Program-made: the position numbers and the translations under genes
Shown: piece after piece, positions 33,377 through 45,329 of the stretch
How the letters are laid out: each line of letters begins with the position of its first letter
Position numbering within the stretch: position 1 is the first letter of the stretch
The notes under the pieces: model-generated
Databases searched by the model: none
Seen by the model: the letters and a program-made list of their open reading frames with translations, nothing else
Told to the model about the DNA's origin: nothing
DNA from: Welwitschia mirabilis
Lineage: Eukaryota > Gnetophyta > Gnetopsida > Welwitschiales
Assembly: GCA_051453625.1 (NCBI GenBank)
Contig: JBOZIK010000001.1
Location: 5,462,695 to 5,526,694, forward strand
Reading direction: 5' to 3'
DNA: 64,000 nucleotides

Positions 33377-35420
33377 TGTAATAAAGCTTGAATTTGGGAC
33401 AAAATAACATTTTTATAATTAATATTTTACATTACTTTTTGAACTCTAATACTATATTTAGAGGTATTTTATAATTTTCAAGTGACAAGTATCTTGGATA
33501 TTCATTGATATTAAAATGATGCATTATGATCCATTTTGAGGCTCTTCATGACACTTGCAATTGGAAGATGGAGACTAAGGTAAAAAATGTGGACCATGGA
33601 CAATTACTTCAACATAGAAGCTCTATAGATGATTCATAGTTCATTCTTCATCATCCTATATCATGCTCTTACTGATGTGATATTTCTAACTTGCTTTGAC
33701 ACTACGTTCATGACATTAAATGAGACCAGATCCTTTCAGGACATTACTACCTTGGAAAGTTACATTTTAAAAGCCATAATCTATTTATTTATAATCATTT
33801 TTTAGTTCAATTTGATAAATTTATGTACTATAAGCCTTAAAGGATAAAATTAGATTAACTTTTATTTTTGGATTTTTTTTAAGTTATATGTAAAACTAAC
33901 CATGATATTATAGCAATAATTCTAAGAGTAAAATGGTGTTATAGTGCCATGTGATAGTTCTACCAAATGAGCCATGAATTGGATGTGAATTTATGGTGAT
34001 TTGGCAAATCATTAACCTTCAACCAACCGAGAGTACTTATAAAGACTTCACTCAGTGCATATACTAATAACACATCATTATCATATTGTTATTATGCCAT
34101 TTTTATGCTAATTTTACCATTCTAAAGCATTAGAAGGAAATTGTTTTCATCATTTTTCTTCATTTTCAAATTTATCTTCTCTGTATATCAATTTTAAAAA
34201 TGTTTTAAATTTCTCATTCATATCTTTTATTATTATACAAGTCCATTTTCAGCCTCTTAACTCTTTTAAATTTTGTTTTACATCATCGTTTCTCCCATTT
34301 CCATCCATCTGGAGGGCATTATAAGAATGGTAAATTACACATTATTAGGTGGTATACAAAGTAGAGAAAGTGTATAAGAAATTAAATGGAAGACTAATTG
34401 AAAGAACTATACATTCATCTAAAATTAATAAGTGTTCTTTTTATTTATTTTTTTCATGCTTTTAGTTACTTGATTTATTCATTTATATCATAATGTTCTT
34501 TCATTATAATTAAATGTTTTATAGCTTGTAACATAAATAGTGTTAATTAAATTATAGAACAATTAGTACCTTTTACAACAATATAAGTTTTTGTATGTTC
34601 AATCACTCTTTATTAAAATAAATCATTTGTTTTATTATTCTTCTCTCTTCTTTCCTCCATTATTTTTACTTTCTAATACATTTCTTACAATTCCATATTT
34701 CTTCTAAGATAATTAATATTGAATTTCTATTTTCTCTTCTTAACTAGTAGTATAATGATCTGTAAATATGTTATTTATGTTTTTCTAAGATTAAAATTAT
34801 TTCTTTTTATAATAATTCTTCTCTCTTCTTTCTTCTTACTTAAAATTGAGGTAGAATAGTTAATGTTAGTGCTTGTTTTGGCTATAACATTTTCTCTAAA
34901 ACTCCAATGGTTATGAAAGTTTATCAGTACTCTCTCATAATTTATAAAATTTCTTTTTTAAAGTGTTAAAATTCAAATTCAGCCTTTGAAACTATATTTT
35001 TCGCCATTTTCACTCATAGTTGCAATTTTACTTAGAAAAATGTATGAACTATCAAATATTTTTCTTTTTTTAAATTTTGCATTGTGATTTTCTCAGACAT
35101 TTTTAATTTATTTTTAAAAATTCAGGATTTTAATTTTTATTAAATTTTTAGTACTTGTATAATATGAAATTTAATTTTCTCAAGTATTATAATTTACTTA
35201 ATCTTCTCAGCTAAATAGAGTCAACTATAATTTTTTACAGTTTTTCTAAATGAACTATTTTCTATCAATTATAATTGATTCTACTTAATCCTAAATATTT
35301 AGTTTTAGAAACTTGTTTTATGGTATATTTTGAGTATTTGGAAGGCTATGAGATTTTTTAACCCTATTATTCAAATTTTCTCTCTTCCTTTTCTCTCTCT
35401 TCTTCATTTCTTCTCTTTAT

Positions 35421-35504
35421 ATTAGTCAAAATAGCTTGAAGTTAATTATACTACTTTAATTTATTAGTCAAAATAGCTTGAAGTTAACTATACTACTTTA
35501 ATTT
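35421..35504. repeat. 42-bp tandem duplication
   Basis: Two head-to-tail copies of a unit starting attagtcaaaatagcttgaa, with one difference (ttaattata against ttaactata). It is a recent local duplication in AT-rich sequence. Confidence 0.92.
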
Positions 35505-37164
35505 AGTGAACACTCCTATACTATTTTTTATCAATTTCCTATTGATTTGAATCCTAATTTTGATGTTCTAATGCTTTTATATTTTATTTTATGCTTAGTA
35601 AAAAGTTATATTTCAAGTTAATCATATCATAATTTAGTAAAAATCTTATTATTATCAAACATTTTGTCTAGTCTTTGAATAATGTAGCTTTGTAAGTGTT
35701 ATATTTTGATTCTAAATTGATATACATTTTACAAAAAATGGAAGATGATGTTTGAATTAGATAATTACATTAATTTGATATAAATTCAAGTAGTCTTAAG
35801 TAAAAATATTTTTATATATAAAATAAATGATAAATTTAACTATTTAAAATTCTTTCCTTATTCATGTGAATTGTAAATGATCTTTAGAATCTTGTGAATG
35901 TTCATAATTTTTTTATTAGAATGAAAAATTAAGCTTTCATTATTGTTTAAAAATGAAGTTCCAATACTATAATTAAAAACAGAGAATATAGGATAAAATT
36001 AGAACTATAAACCAATGCCAGAAGAGTTTGCTGGATAATGCAAGGCATAACTAGCTAAATAGTAGAAAAGTAGCAAGGATTTAATCTTCCTCCTTATGAT
36101 GGCTATGATCCTACTACATTACAACACCTCATGATTATGAAGATCTATCTTTAAAACACATTAATCAATCTAAATCCTTTGATTATATCAACAGGTGCTC
36201 ACTTTACTGGAGATACTTTTCTAAGACTTCTTCTAGATATCTATGGTCATGATCTAAGATTAAATAGGGATATGATATAGAACCATTTCTATCCTATAGA
36301 TTAAACAAAATAAAACTTAAAGCTATGAAGGAGGACCAAATTGAAACAAATCTAATATCCCTAAGTCTCAGCTAGATATTTGCATTTGATCAAATGGTCC
36401 ATGTTAGGTAATTTAGTAACCCTTAAGAAAGGGATCCAAGCTTAAATACTTGTTCTTAATTTTTTTGTGCAAGAATTATGGATATATCCCCATTTGATGA
36501 TACAAAATTTGATTCTTTTTCATGTTTTTAATTATCTTAATAGAGGAAAGTTTGAAATTTAGCTAATTTTTTATTTCATTCATTATGTTTTGAGACTTGA
36601 TGTCAATTTTCCTTAATATTTTTACATTCCTGCCTTACCAAATGAAATAAATGCAAGCTAAAATAATACATTTAATGATGTTATGTTGATTAGACCAATA
36701 TTTGAACCTATGCTTTATCTAGTACAACAAAACTATCCAATTGGCTAAAGAATGTCTAATATGGACTAAATTAAAAGTTGAAGAAAGGATACTAAATCTT
36801 CCTTAGCATTTAAAAAAAAAAATATTATTTCAAGATTCTTCTACCAAACCATAGAGGTAGTAGTCAGGGTCTATTTAGATTTCTACTTTGCTTAGTCTAT
36901 TTTTGGTATTGATACTATTTTTGTAGATGAGCCAAGCAATGAAAGAGTGCTTAGGGGTAATAAATTTGTTTTGACCAAGAGGATACCATTTAACTTTGAG
37001 GTCTTACTCTCTCAGCTAAGCATAAGTAGAGAAGGTAGAGAATGGATCTCTCTTTGCTTTTCATTCTATAGCATCTATTGTAAGGCATATGCAGGTACTT
37101 GCCTGTGATTCAAGTTTCAATACCTTTTTGATAACCCAAGAGTGCTTTTCTTCTCTTGATATTG

Positions 37165-37425
37165 TCAATCACTTTTATCTTTAAAATAATGCTTACGGCA
37201 CCATTTAATCCATAGGTTATCTTTTTTGAGCATCAAGTTACATAGTTCAGTAATGAATAATGCTTTATTCATTAAGGTGGAATTGATCAGACCTAGACTT
37301 CCTTCTTTTTTTGATTTCTCCAAATAGTACCAAGCTATTGGGGCTTTTTTAGTTTGTTTATGAGATCTAGTCCAAAGAAATTTTTTACAAAGAAAGTCAA
37401 TTTTAGAGATAATATTCTTGAGCAA
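37165..37425 (-). pseudogene. LINE ORF2, zf-RVT region
   Basis: This 86-codon open frame begins MLKNIISKIDFLCKKFLWTR and continues with KAPIAWYYLEKSKKEGSLGL and DNLWIKWCRKHYFK. The pattern I-x-x-I-x-x-x-C-x-x-F-L-W, then W-x-x-x-x-x-x-K-x-x-G-x-L-G-L, then L-W-x-x-W is the conserved block after the RT of plant L1 elements (zf-RVT, PF13966-like). In the active element it follows the thumb and helps target-primed reverse transcription. It is the clearest coding piece of the LINE. Confidence 0.9.
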
Positions 37426-37559
37426 GATGAAATCTCTACTTTAAAAGGAGCTCAAGCTTTAGAGAACTACTTTTATCAGAACTAGTCTCCCTGCATAAGA
37501 GAGGAATTTATTGGTCTAAGATGTTATACACTCTATAATCCACAAAATGATGGGAAGGC

Positions 37560-38760
37560 AGTCAAATATGGAAAGATTCTTAGATTTTAGAGGTACTTCT
37601 AGATATCTAATAAGGAGACTACCTTCTAAAACTAGGACATGAAGGAAACATTCTTTTTAACCTTAAGAGATGTCTTTAAAAAAGGTCTAACTTTTGGTCA
37701 AGTTGGATTCAAGGCCTAAGACTTTTGAAAAATGCTTTAAAATTTGTTTCATCCATTGAATAAAGATGTCATCTACTTTATAGAAAAAAAAAGGTCATCT
37801 TCATAACACAAGTGAGAAATATGAAGCCTCTAGGATTTTGGATAGAAGTGGAATAGAGTTTTCTAGGTCATTTATCTTAGTCCTCTAGACAATTATTCTA
37901 TTAGTAGGGAGAAAAGATAGGGAGACAGAGGGTCTCCTTACCTAAGACCTCTTTTCCTTGGAAAATATCCTGATAATTCATCATTTAGAAGAATTAAAAA
38001 ATGAGAAGTAGTGGTACAAGCCAAAATCCACTTTATTACCTTAAACAAAAAGAGCAACCCTTCCAAAAGGTCTTTGAGGAATTACCATGATTCTAAATCA
38101 TAATATTTTCTAAGGTCTACCTTGAGAACACGTCTTGAACTTATATGCTTTATTTCATAATGGTAGACAAGCTCTTAAGCTAGCAAGATATTATGGATAA
38201 TACTTCTTTGAGGAATAAAGGTTCCTTAAGTGTCTCCCACTATAGGGATAAGGACATATTTAATTATTTGGGATATAATGTTGGTGATGGCTTTGTATAA
38301 ATTATTGTAGTAGGCAATTGATCTAAAATTAATAGTTGTATTAGGGCAAATAATTTTTAGAATCAGAACAATAGCTATGAAATTTACACCTTTAGCCATG
38401 TTAAAGTCATGAAAAAATTGCTTAGTGACTTTAAAAACATCTTTCCTTATTAAATTCCAAGATTATTTGAAAAATTTTGTAGACAGCCCATTAGGTCATG
38501 GTGCTTTATCATCATCTATCATCAAAAAAGCTTTTTTAATTTTCTTAGAGGCACTAGCATTCAAGATTGAGAGATTTAGTTTATTTACTTTCCCCTCAGT
38601 GCTTAGGAAATTCTGAAAATGTGAGATGATTTCTTGCTTCACATTGGTTGGTTAACCTAAGAGAATACCATTATCATTTCCAATGGATTTAATTGAGGAT
38701 ATATGCCTTCTTTGTTTGATATAGGTATGAAAATAGGCTAAGTTCAGGTCTCCTTCTTGA
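37560..38760 (-). pseudogene. LINE ORF2, reverse transcriptase
   Basis: Minus-strand translation gives INFRSIAYYNNLYKAITN near 38330 (family pattern F-R-P-I-x-x-x-N-x-x-Y-K), then GTFIPQRSIIHNILLA near 38190 (F-x-P-G-R-x-I-x-D-N-I-L-x-A). CYEDDLFFFYK is near 37795. The last is the catalytic F/Y-A-D-D box with alanine changed to glutamate but both aspartates kept. Stops and frameshifts lie between these blocks. The enzyme copies LINE RNA at a nicked chromosomal site. Confidence 0.85.
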
Positions 38761-39299
38761 ACTCATTTGATCTTGGCTCTCTACTTTTTAAGAAGGAATT
38801 CTTAATTTAGGATATTCTTATATTGAACAGTAAGGTTTCATTCTTTTTCTATTATCTTTATATCTTCTTGAGAGATTTCCAGTTGAAGTTGGATGGTTGA
38901 AAGCTTAGCTTTTGTACTTTTTACTTTTTGAAATAATCCTCTATTAATATGTCGATATTTTTCCTTCAAGGCCTTTTTGATGTTATTAAACTTTTTTTGA
39001 AGATCATCGAAAGAGGTACAAAAACATGAAGAAATTAGTTTACACGAATGATACTAAAAAATTTTTCATCTCTACATTAAAACTTGTAAAAACAAAATGG
39101 TGGATTATTTTTAATGGCTTTAATGCATTTTAAAATTAAAGAAGAATGATCAGATAAGCCTAGAGTAAGGACTTCAGCATAAGAATGGGGAAAAAATTTG
39201 ATTCACTTATCATTAGAAGGAACTCTATCCATCTTTCGTGCCTATCAGACCAAGTGTAGATGGAGTCTATAGTCTTTAGATCATATAAAAATGTGATTT

Positions 39300-39807
39300 T
39301 AAATAGGTTCTAAAGATCTTCTATTTCTCTATTACCTACTAAACTTCCATTAATTTTTTCTACATGATTTGCTATACAATTAAAATATCCTAATAGGGCA
39401 CAAGGGGGAGCATAGGTTGTGTTACAAATGCTGATAATATCATTATGAAGTAGTTTTATTTCTTTTATAGTGTTAAAACCATAAATTAAGGATAGGTAAA
39501 AAATTCTACTTTTAAGCATAACTTCATAGTGAATAATTTGAAGGAAAGTGAAAAATACTTTAACTTTAACTATGATGGGATTCCATAATATTAAAATTCT
39601 ACCATTAAAGGACTGGGAGAAATTATATGCATACCTTCAGGATGGGTTTGGCATATAGTTTCTTGCTATCTTCTGAACTCGCTTCAGATGAACCTTTGTT
39701 TCTATCACTCCAATAAGATAAATTCTCAGCTTGAAGATCAACAGTTTGACTTTCTACTACTTTTTTGGGCCATTTAGGCCCCTTATGTTTTAGGCTGTAA
39801 CTTGCAT
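39300..39807 (-). pseudogene. LINE ORF2, APE-like endonuclease
   Basis: The ATG whose complement lies at 39805-39807 fits the usual plant L1 ORF2 start, and NIRGLNGPKK follows within 20 codons, the signature of the endonuclease N-terminus. Further on, LSLIYGFNTIKEIKLLHNDI and CALLGYFNCIANHVEKINGS (open frame 39310-39519) match the V-Y-G-x-x-x-x-x-x-R-x-x-L-W and L-G-D-F-N-x-I blocks. The metal-binding aspartate of G-D-F-N reads tyrosine here. A stop replaces the tryptophan just before the N-I-R-G motif. Confidence 0.85.
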
Positions 39808-39959
39808 TATCCAAGGTTATTATCCCCTATCCCTTTGCCTTTGCCTCTTCTTAACTTCTTTTGCATTGATGGTGTGATTGTGTTCTTAGGATTAATAGAC
39901 TTTTGTAGAATGCTGGACTCATCTATTTCTTGTTCTAAGCATAAGACATTAAAAACTTA

Positions 39960-40330
39960 CTTCTTCTTATTTTATTACATTTCCTATTTTACATTTCTAA
40001 AATTATGCTTTTACACATGTAGTTTTTATAATTATCATAAGTCATGTATGTTTAATTAATTATATGTCACATAAGAGAAATTATTGTTTTATCATAAAAA
40101 GTAATAGTTTAATAAAGCAATGTTAATATTTTCATATGGATTCATGTCAAGTATTCTATTAGTTCGGTATAGTTCTTCCACTCTATTTGCAATTTGACTT
40201 AGAAGATTTCTTTATGGTACAATTTGAACCTTTTATACCTAATTTTTTTACCCTATGTTAGATTATCATGTTAAGTATATGTTTATTTTATGAAGTCTTA
40301 GAGCGTGATCTCCTTATTTTAAAAATTAAG
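39960..40330 (+). repeat. dispersed repeat, copy 2 (resumes after the LINE)
   Basis: gcttttacacatgtagtttt at 40008, ttaattatatgtcacataag at about 40052, and gattatcatgttaagtatat at about 40261 match copy 1 at about 7640, 7689 and 7886. The left part of this copy is at 35800-35908. Confidence 0.65.
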
Positions 40331-40802
40331 GTTTTATTTTGTTCAATAAGCCACCTTTACTCTAATGATATCCTATAATTCCTAAATATAAACTCAAATT
40401 ATCAAGCCATGATGTCTCAGGCATGGAGACATAATCTATTTATCATATGAGTATTGGTGAACTTAACAGTTACTTTCATTCATTATAACCCGTCATGAAG
40501 ATATAAAGTAAAGACAAGTGTATTTAATATCTATAACATGAAAGAAACTATAACTATTAAGTTAACTTTAAAGAATTCACTTACTAGTGATAGAACTTGG
40601 TAATGCATTATCATCTAAGGATTAAAAGTACCATGTTAACATGCATTAGAAATTGAAGAATGAACAACTACTTTTGTATTAAGATAAGACATATTTTCAT
40701 TTAAGGATTAAAAGTACTGTGTTAACATGCATTATAAATTGAAGAATGAAAAATGTATTGTCATATTAAATCTAGAAAATACATTAAATCAAAGGAGGAA
40801 AA
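40331..40802. other. non-coding region with an 86-bp tandem duplication
   Basis: tcatctaaggattaaaagta at 40611 is repeated at 40697 as tcatttaaggattaaaagta, and both copies continue through gttaacatgcatta and aattgaagaatgaa. I see nothing else in this stretch. It ends in the purine run aaaggaggaaaa. Confidence 0.7.
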
Positions 40803-40815
40803 TGTCACATCCATA
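40791..40815 (+). promoter_or_regulatory. candidate polypurine tract and LTR start
   Basis: aaaggaggaaaa is followed by tgtcacatcc at 40803. TGTCACATCC-like starts are common in plant chromovirus (Tekay/Del) LTRs. A TATA-like ttataaataccta lies at about 41318. No second copy is in the window. Confidence 0.45.
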
Positions 40816-43800
40816 TTTTTCTAAGGCTAGAAAACCTTCGTAGACACTTTGATAAATAATTAAATAATGGGTTAGTTTCTATATATATAATTGTAAAAGT
40901 AGTGATATTTAAACTAAGTATTGCATGAATACTTATTTTGAAAATAATCGAAAGATTAAAAAATAGTTCTTACTTTTAGAAATTTATTTGGAAGATTGAA
41001 TTAATTATGGAATTTACTGTTAGTTATGCATGTGTTTTATTCTTATAATTTAAAAGTAGAATATTTGATCTATTTTGGAAATTAACTACAACTTTGATAT
41101 AGATCTCTCTTAATTATATTTTACTCATGCAAAAGTAACTATATGTGATCTAAAATATTTTCTCTTATTATCTATCCCATGTAGTTAAATTTATTTATCA
41201 TATGATGTTATATTATTATTTACACTTAGTGGTCATGCTTGGAAAGGATGGGTTATGGAAACCTAAACTATTTGTAGAACTTAAGGCTTACCATTAGTTT
41301 TACTGTTAGTCCTTTTTTATAAATACCTAAGTTCCTCAGTCATTAAAGTCATAGATACATACCTTGTAAATTATACTCATGTGAAGCTTAGATATAACTA
41401 GGAGTACTTTGGAGTTTTAGCAAAGAATAGGTATGGTTCCCAAACTTTATCTTGTAAAAGTTTACATAGTTTTAATCTTATACTTTCATGATTTGAATTT
41501 CATATGTGTTATTTTGCTCTCTGTTAAAATTGTTTTACTAGAAATGATTATGTTGCAAGCTTTGTTAAATGCCATGTGAAAGTTAAATTCAGAGTCTGTG
41601 TGTCTTACCTTTATGTATATTCCTTGTGTCATACTTCTTATAATCTTATCCATTTGGATAACCTAAATTGGGTAAATCCTTATTATTTACTTATTCTAAA
41701 ACATCTGTGAATGACTTATGTTATCGTTGATCATGAGTGGATGTTAAATAAGAAAAGGTAACTAGTTGTTCATTTTCTAGGGAATAATACTCTCTGTTGT
41801 GAGTCCTGAGGTCATAAGACTGAACTTCTAGCAAAGAAAAAAAAAAAGAGATCCAATTACCATTTTATTCCTTCTAGATATGTGCAACTAGATTTCTTAA
41901 TTATGTTGTGAATGAATAGTAAAGAAGATAATACTAATTGATGAGAAGTCTTGATCATGATTTCCTTATAATGTAATCCTTTACCTTATTGGAAACCATT
42001 TTTTCCTATCTATTCCTTGTCATGAATCATACTAGGGACTATGATGGTTATAGTTCTCACATCATACATCTATGTCTAGGATATGATGCAAAAGAAGAAT
42101 CCCAAGAGTTCACTACCAGAGCTAGTTATCATCTACTAGTTTATTTTAATTATTTACATTTCTATGATTAATAGTTGTATTTGAAACAAGACATGCATTA
42201 TCAGTTTGTTATACTTGACTGAAATAAAGATTATATTATTTTCTTAAAATAAAGTTGCAATTATTATTATTATTTATGTGAAATTTAATGTGCAAAGGAT
42301 TTATCTTTATTCTAAGAGTTATCTTGCTTGAGTAAAATATAATTGTTTATTTTCTTAAATTTATTATTAATATCTACAGTAAGTTATAAGTTGTTTAGCT
42401 TATAGTTATAGCAATAGTCTTTTAAAAAGTATCTACATAAATGTCATAAGTAATAATAATTATTTGATAGTTTTTCATTAGCAAAGCTTTAGTTAACATT
42501 AAGTCATTAATTAATTCATGCTATAATAACCTCAAGTGAATTTGTAACTTAATATTTAAGTTGACTAAACATTAAATGAAAGGTTAGGATTCCAAATCCT
42601 TAGACATGCATGTTATGTTACAATTCTATAATGACGTTTGAATAAATTACAATAAATAAGAGAGGATTTTTCCTCTTTCTTTTTCTTATGTATTTTAAGA
42701 AAACATGACCTAAACTCCATAGCTCTATGTCCAAACATGTTCATAAGGTATGATTGTTTTCACCCATTCTTAGCACATTCTTTATCAACAGTTTAAAATA
42801 TCCATGTTTTAAGAAAGACTTATCAGGTTTAATAAATAAGGTTAATTCTTTTACCACCTTGGATGTTATGCATGTGCCCCTATCTCCTTCCACCTAAGTA
42901 GCCTGAATCTAGCCATTATTCTTGCTTACTCATCTGACATGGTGCATCCTTAATTACATTCACTTTCTTCTTTTAATTAGCCAGTCATAATCTCCTTTCT
43001 TTTACATGCACATTATCAAAGAAAGTTACCTGAAATAATAGCTACTTTTTCTCTTCTCCTCAATATAGTTACCAACTCTCCATCCTTCATGTGGATACAC
43101 TAGCTTGAAATCAGCCAAATTGACTAACACATCTGACATGTAGCTATGAAATCCTGTGCACTTCCCCCCTTGCATGTGGAAATGTTCATACCTCCTCTAT
43201 TATTGTTCTAGCCTCCTCCTATTCATTGATCATCTGATAATTCCTAGTACTTTCAACATAGGTAATATGTCTACATAATCCCTTCGCTTTCTTTTAAGCA
43301 ATTAAAATGACCTTTCAAAAAATGTGGATCTAAGTTAAGACAATTATCCTATATGAACTGTGTAAGAGGAGGTCATAAGCTTAAGTCCCTCCCTTAATAA
43401 TTGTTAAATAAATACTATTTTTTAAAAAATAAATTATTTATTTATATGCTTATACCATATGTGTAGAGCTAATAATAAATGATTAATAAAGATAGTTCAA
43501 TCATCTAGTATACTTGTAAATTTCATAAGGCAAATGTATCTAAGCATGTTGCTAAATATGCTGAGTATTATTAGTGAATCTAATGAATTATTTACCTAGA
43601 CCACATCAAGACAAAGCTATGGAGTATATTATTATGATTCTTTCATACGTTCTAATTGGACAAGTATTATCCACTTAAGAAGTCATAAATTAAGGAAATT
43701 ATCTTAGCATAATACTTGCTAGCCTATACAACTTATAGACTTGTATAATTCATCCAATCATATTAAAGTCTTGCAGTTAAATGATTGATGCTATGCTAAT

Positions 43801-44869
43801 TATCTTGTATCTAATAAGTCCATTATTCTAATATATTCATATAAAGATTTTGATTTGTTAGTTTTAAAAAGATGGGTATTAGAAAAAATGAAGCTAAAAT
43901 AGACTCCTTGAACTAGCCTTGAAACAAGTCCATTCCCAAGGGAGGTTCTTATAAAACCGTGTTGATCTGATACCTCAAGTATTTATACTACATTCATCCA
44001 ATCAAAGATTTTTTTATAATGGTGATTGATTTCCTCATATAACTGATTTGAAATCTTTAGCTTAGAGTGGTTTGTGGTAGTTACAATTAGGGGGCTTATA
44101 CTTTTGGGTAGTTATATTAGTGAAGGTTACAACTTTTATCATGTAGCTTTAAGAAGATTTTTTTTCTTCTTCTTATGAAAATTTGTGGTAATATGGCCTT
44201 TATATGATAATATTATTACCACTAAATACTATCTCCATGTCTTCTCTATCTCATCATACTCTTTACTATAACATGCTAATATCATTTATCACTTTGCAGC
44301 TTTGCATGTGTTGTCAAGGTTGATGATTGTTTTTGATTTAATTTTTGAGTAAGTTAGTAAGTGGAATGTGATGAACTTTTTATTAAAATGTTAAAACAAA
44401 GCTTTGAATTAATTCTACTCCAAATGACTGAGAGTACTGGTTACCTAGATAGTGGTGCTATGGTTTTTTAATCAATCTTTTTCATTTTGGAACATGTCTT
44501 TTAGAAGGTAGATAAATCAACCTGAAATGGTTATAAAAATATTACTAATTTTATAAGTCATGTTAAAAAGGAAAAATACATATCTTTAAAATAAAAAACT
44601 ATTTTATTATCTTTACCTATGCTAAATTAATTAATTATACTTGGTCTAAATTTCAATTTTTGCATGTAAATAATGCTATATCTTGTATACATTTTATGTT
44701 CTTGTCATATTTTAAAATCATGGTGCTATATTATTATTTAGTTTTCTTAAGATAATATTTAAATCCTTTCCTTTTATTTTTCATCATATTAATGTTAGTT
44801 TTGAATTTAACATTTTTCTTTAGGATTTTCTTTCTTTTAGATTAAAGTTATTGATAAGATTTTATCATC
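40803..44869. other. unassigned AT-rich region, possibly LTR sequence at its left end
   Basis: The first 1-2 kb may be an LTR (see the start at 40803). After that I see no recognisable coding region, RNA gene or structured repeat. The short open frames here (for example 41989-42171) have no domain pattern. The region 42880-43220 is richer in C and less AT-biased on the plus strand than its surroundings but gives no protein match I know. Confidence 0.4.
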
Positions 44870-45295
44870 CCTTTTTTTTTATCATCATCTTCAGTAGAAC
44901 TAGGATTAGGTTGTTGTTCTTCTATTTAACTTTCTAGTTTAACTTTCTTTACATTCTCTATGTTGAAAAACTAGTCCTCTTCCTTACTTTCATTATCATG
45001 TTCTTCAATACTTAGAATATCATTCATGTTATAGTTAATATTAAAATAATTATTAAACATGGAAAACTAAGGTAAGGTAGTTGGAAGTGAAAGTTATCAA
45101 GGATAATATCATATTATTATTTGAATTCTTACCTTTTTAAATTTTCTCCAATATCCTAAGAATCCATATTACACTTCTTCTTATCATTCTTAAGTGCCTT
45201 CTTTTGTTTTTTATGGGGACATTTGAACGCCCTATAATCATAACCTTTACATGCATAATTTTAGGTGGTCTTCTCTTTTTTACTTTTCTTTTACT
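44870..45295 (-). pseudogene. copia gag fragment with zinc knuckle and acidic tail
   Basis: Minus-strand translation gives YACKGYDYRAFKCPHKKQKK near 45201-45260, a degenerate CCHC zinc knuckle in which the first Cys and the His are replaced. It is followed by basic residues and then an acidic stretch (EEHDNESKEED and STEDDDKKKG near 44900-45010), as in SIRE-type gag tails. No protease or pol was found downstream on this strand. It is cut at 45330 by the Gypsy-2 LTR. Confidence 0.6.
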
Positions 45296-45329
45296 TCTAT
45301 ATTGAGACATTTTCTTCTTTTTGGTTTCT

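Larger units (their letters stand above)
32503..35908 (+). other. Gypsy-1 3' non-coding region and candidate LTR
   Basis: There are no recognisable genes. Visible points are taagttagggggtata near 32816, a purine run like those downstream of pol in Athila elements; a stronger tract gactagatgggggg at 33363-33376 directly before tgtaataaag (candidate LTR start); pyrimidine-rich ttctctcttctttcctcc and a near copy around 34644 and 34820; and from about 35800 the repeat shared with 7480-7600. If 33377 is the LTR start, the LTR would continue to about 40330 across the LINE. Confidence 0.45.
35909..39945 (-). mobile_element. L1-type LINE, 5'-truncated
   Basis: On the minus strand the order is the end of ORF1 (a basic RRGKGKG stretch near 39840), then ORF2 with an APE-type endonuclease (start at 39807), reverse transcriptase (catalytic box near 37795) and zf-RVT region (37165-37425). 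The 3' end appears as an A-run with an upstream cattctaataaaa signal, seen on the plus strand as aatttttttattagaatg at about 35908. The element interrupts a repeat whose other copy (7480-7960) is continuous, which fixes the insertion at roughly 35909-39955. I could not define a clean target-site duplication. ORF1 is almost entirely missing, so it is 5'-truncated, as is common for LINEs. Confidence 0.83.

Noticed and set aside
38425-38616. 63-codon plus-strand frame
   Set aside because: It is the reverse-strand shadow of the LINE reverse transcriptase.
41989-42171. 60-codon open frame as a host gene
   Set aside because: It has no domain pattern, no conserved context and a length expected by chance in this composition.
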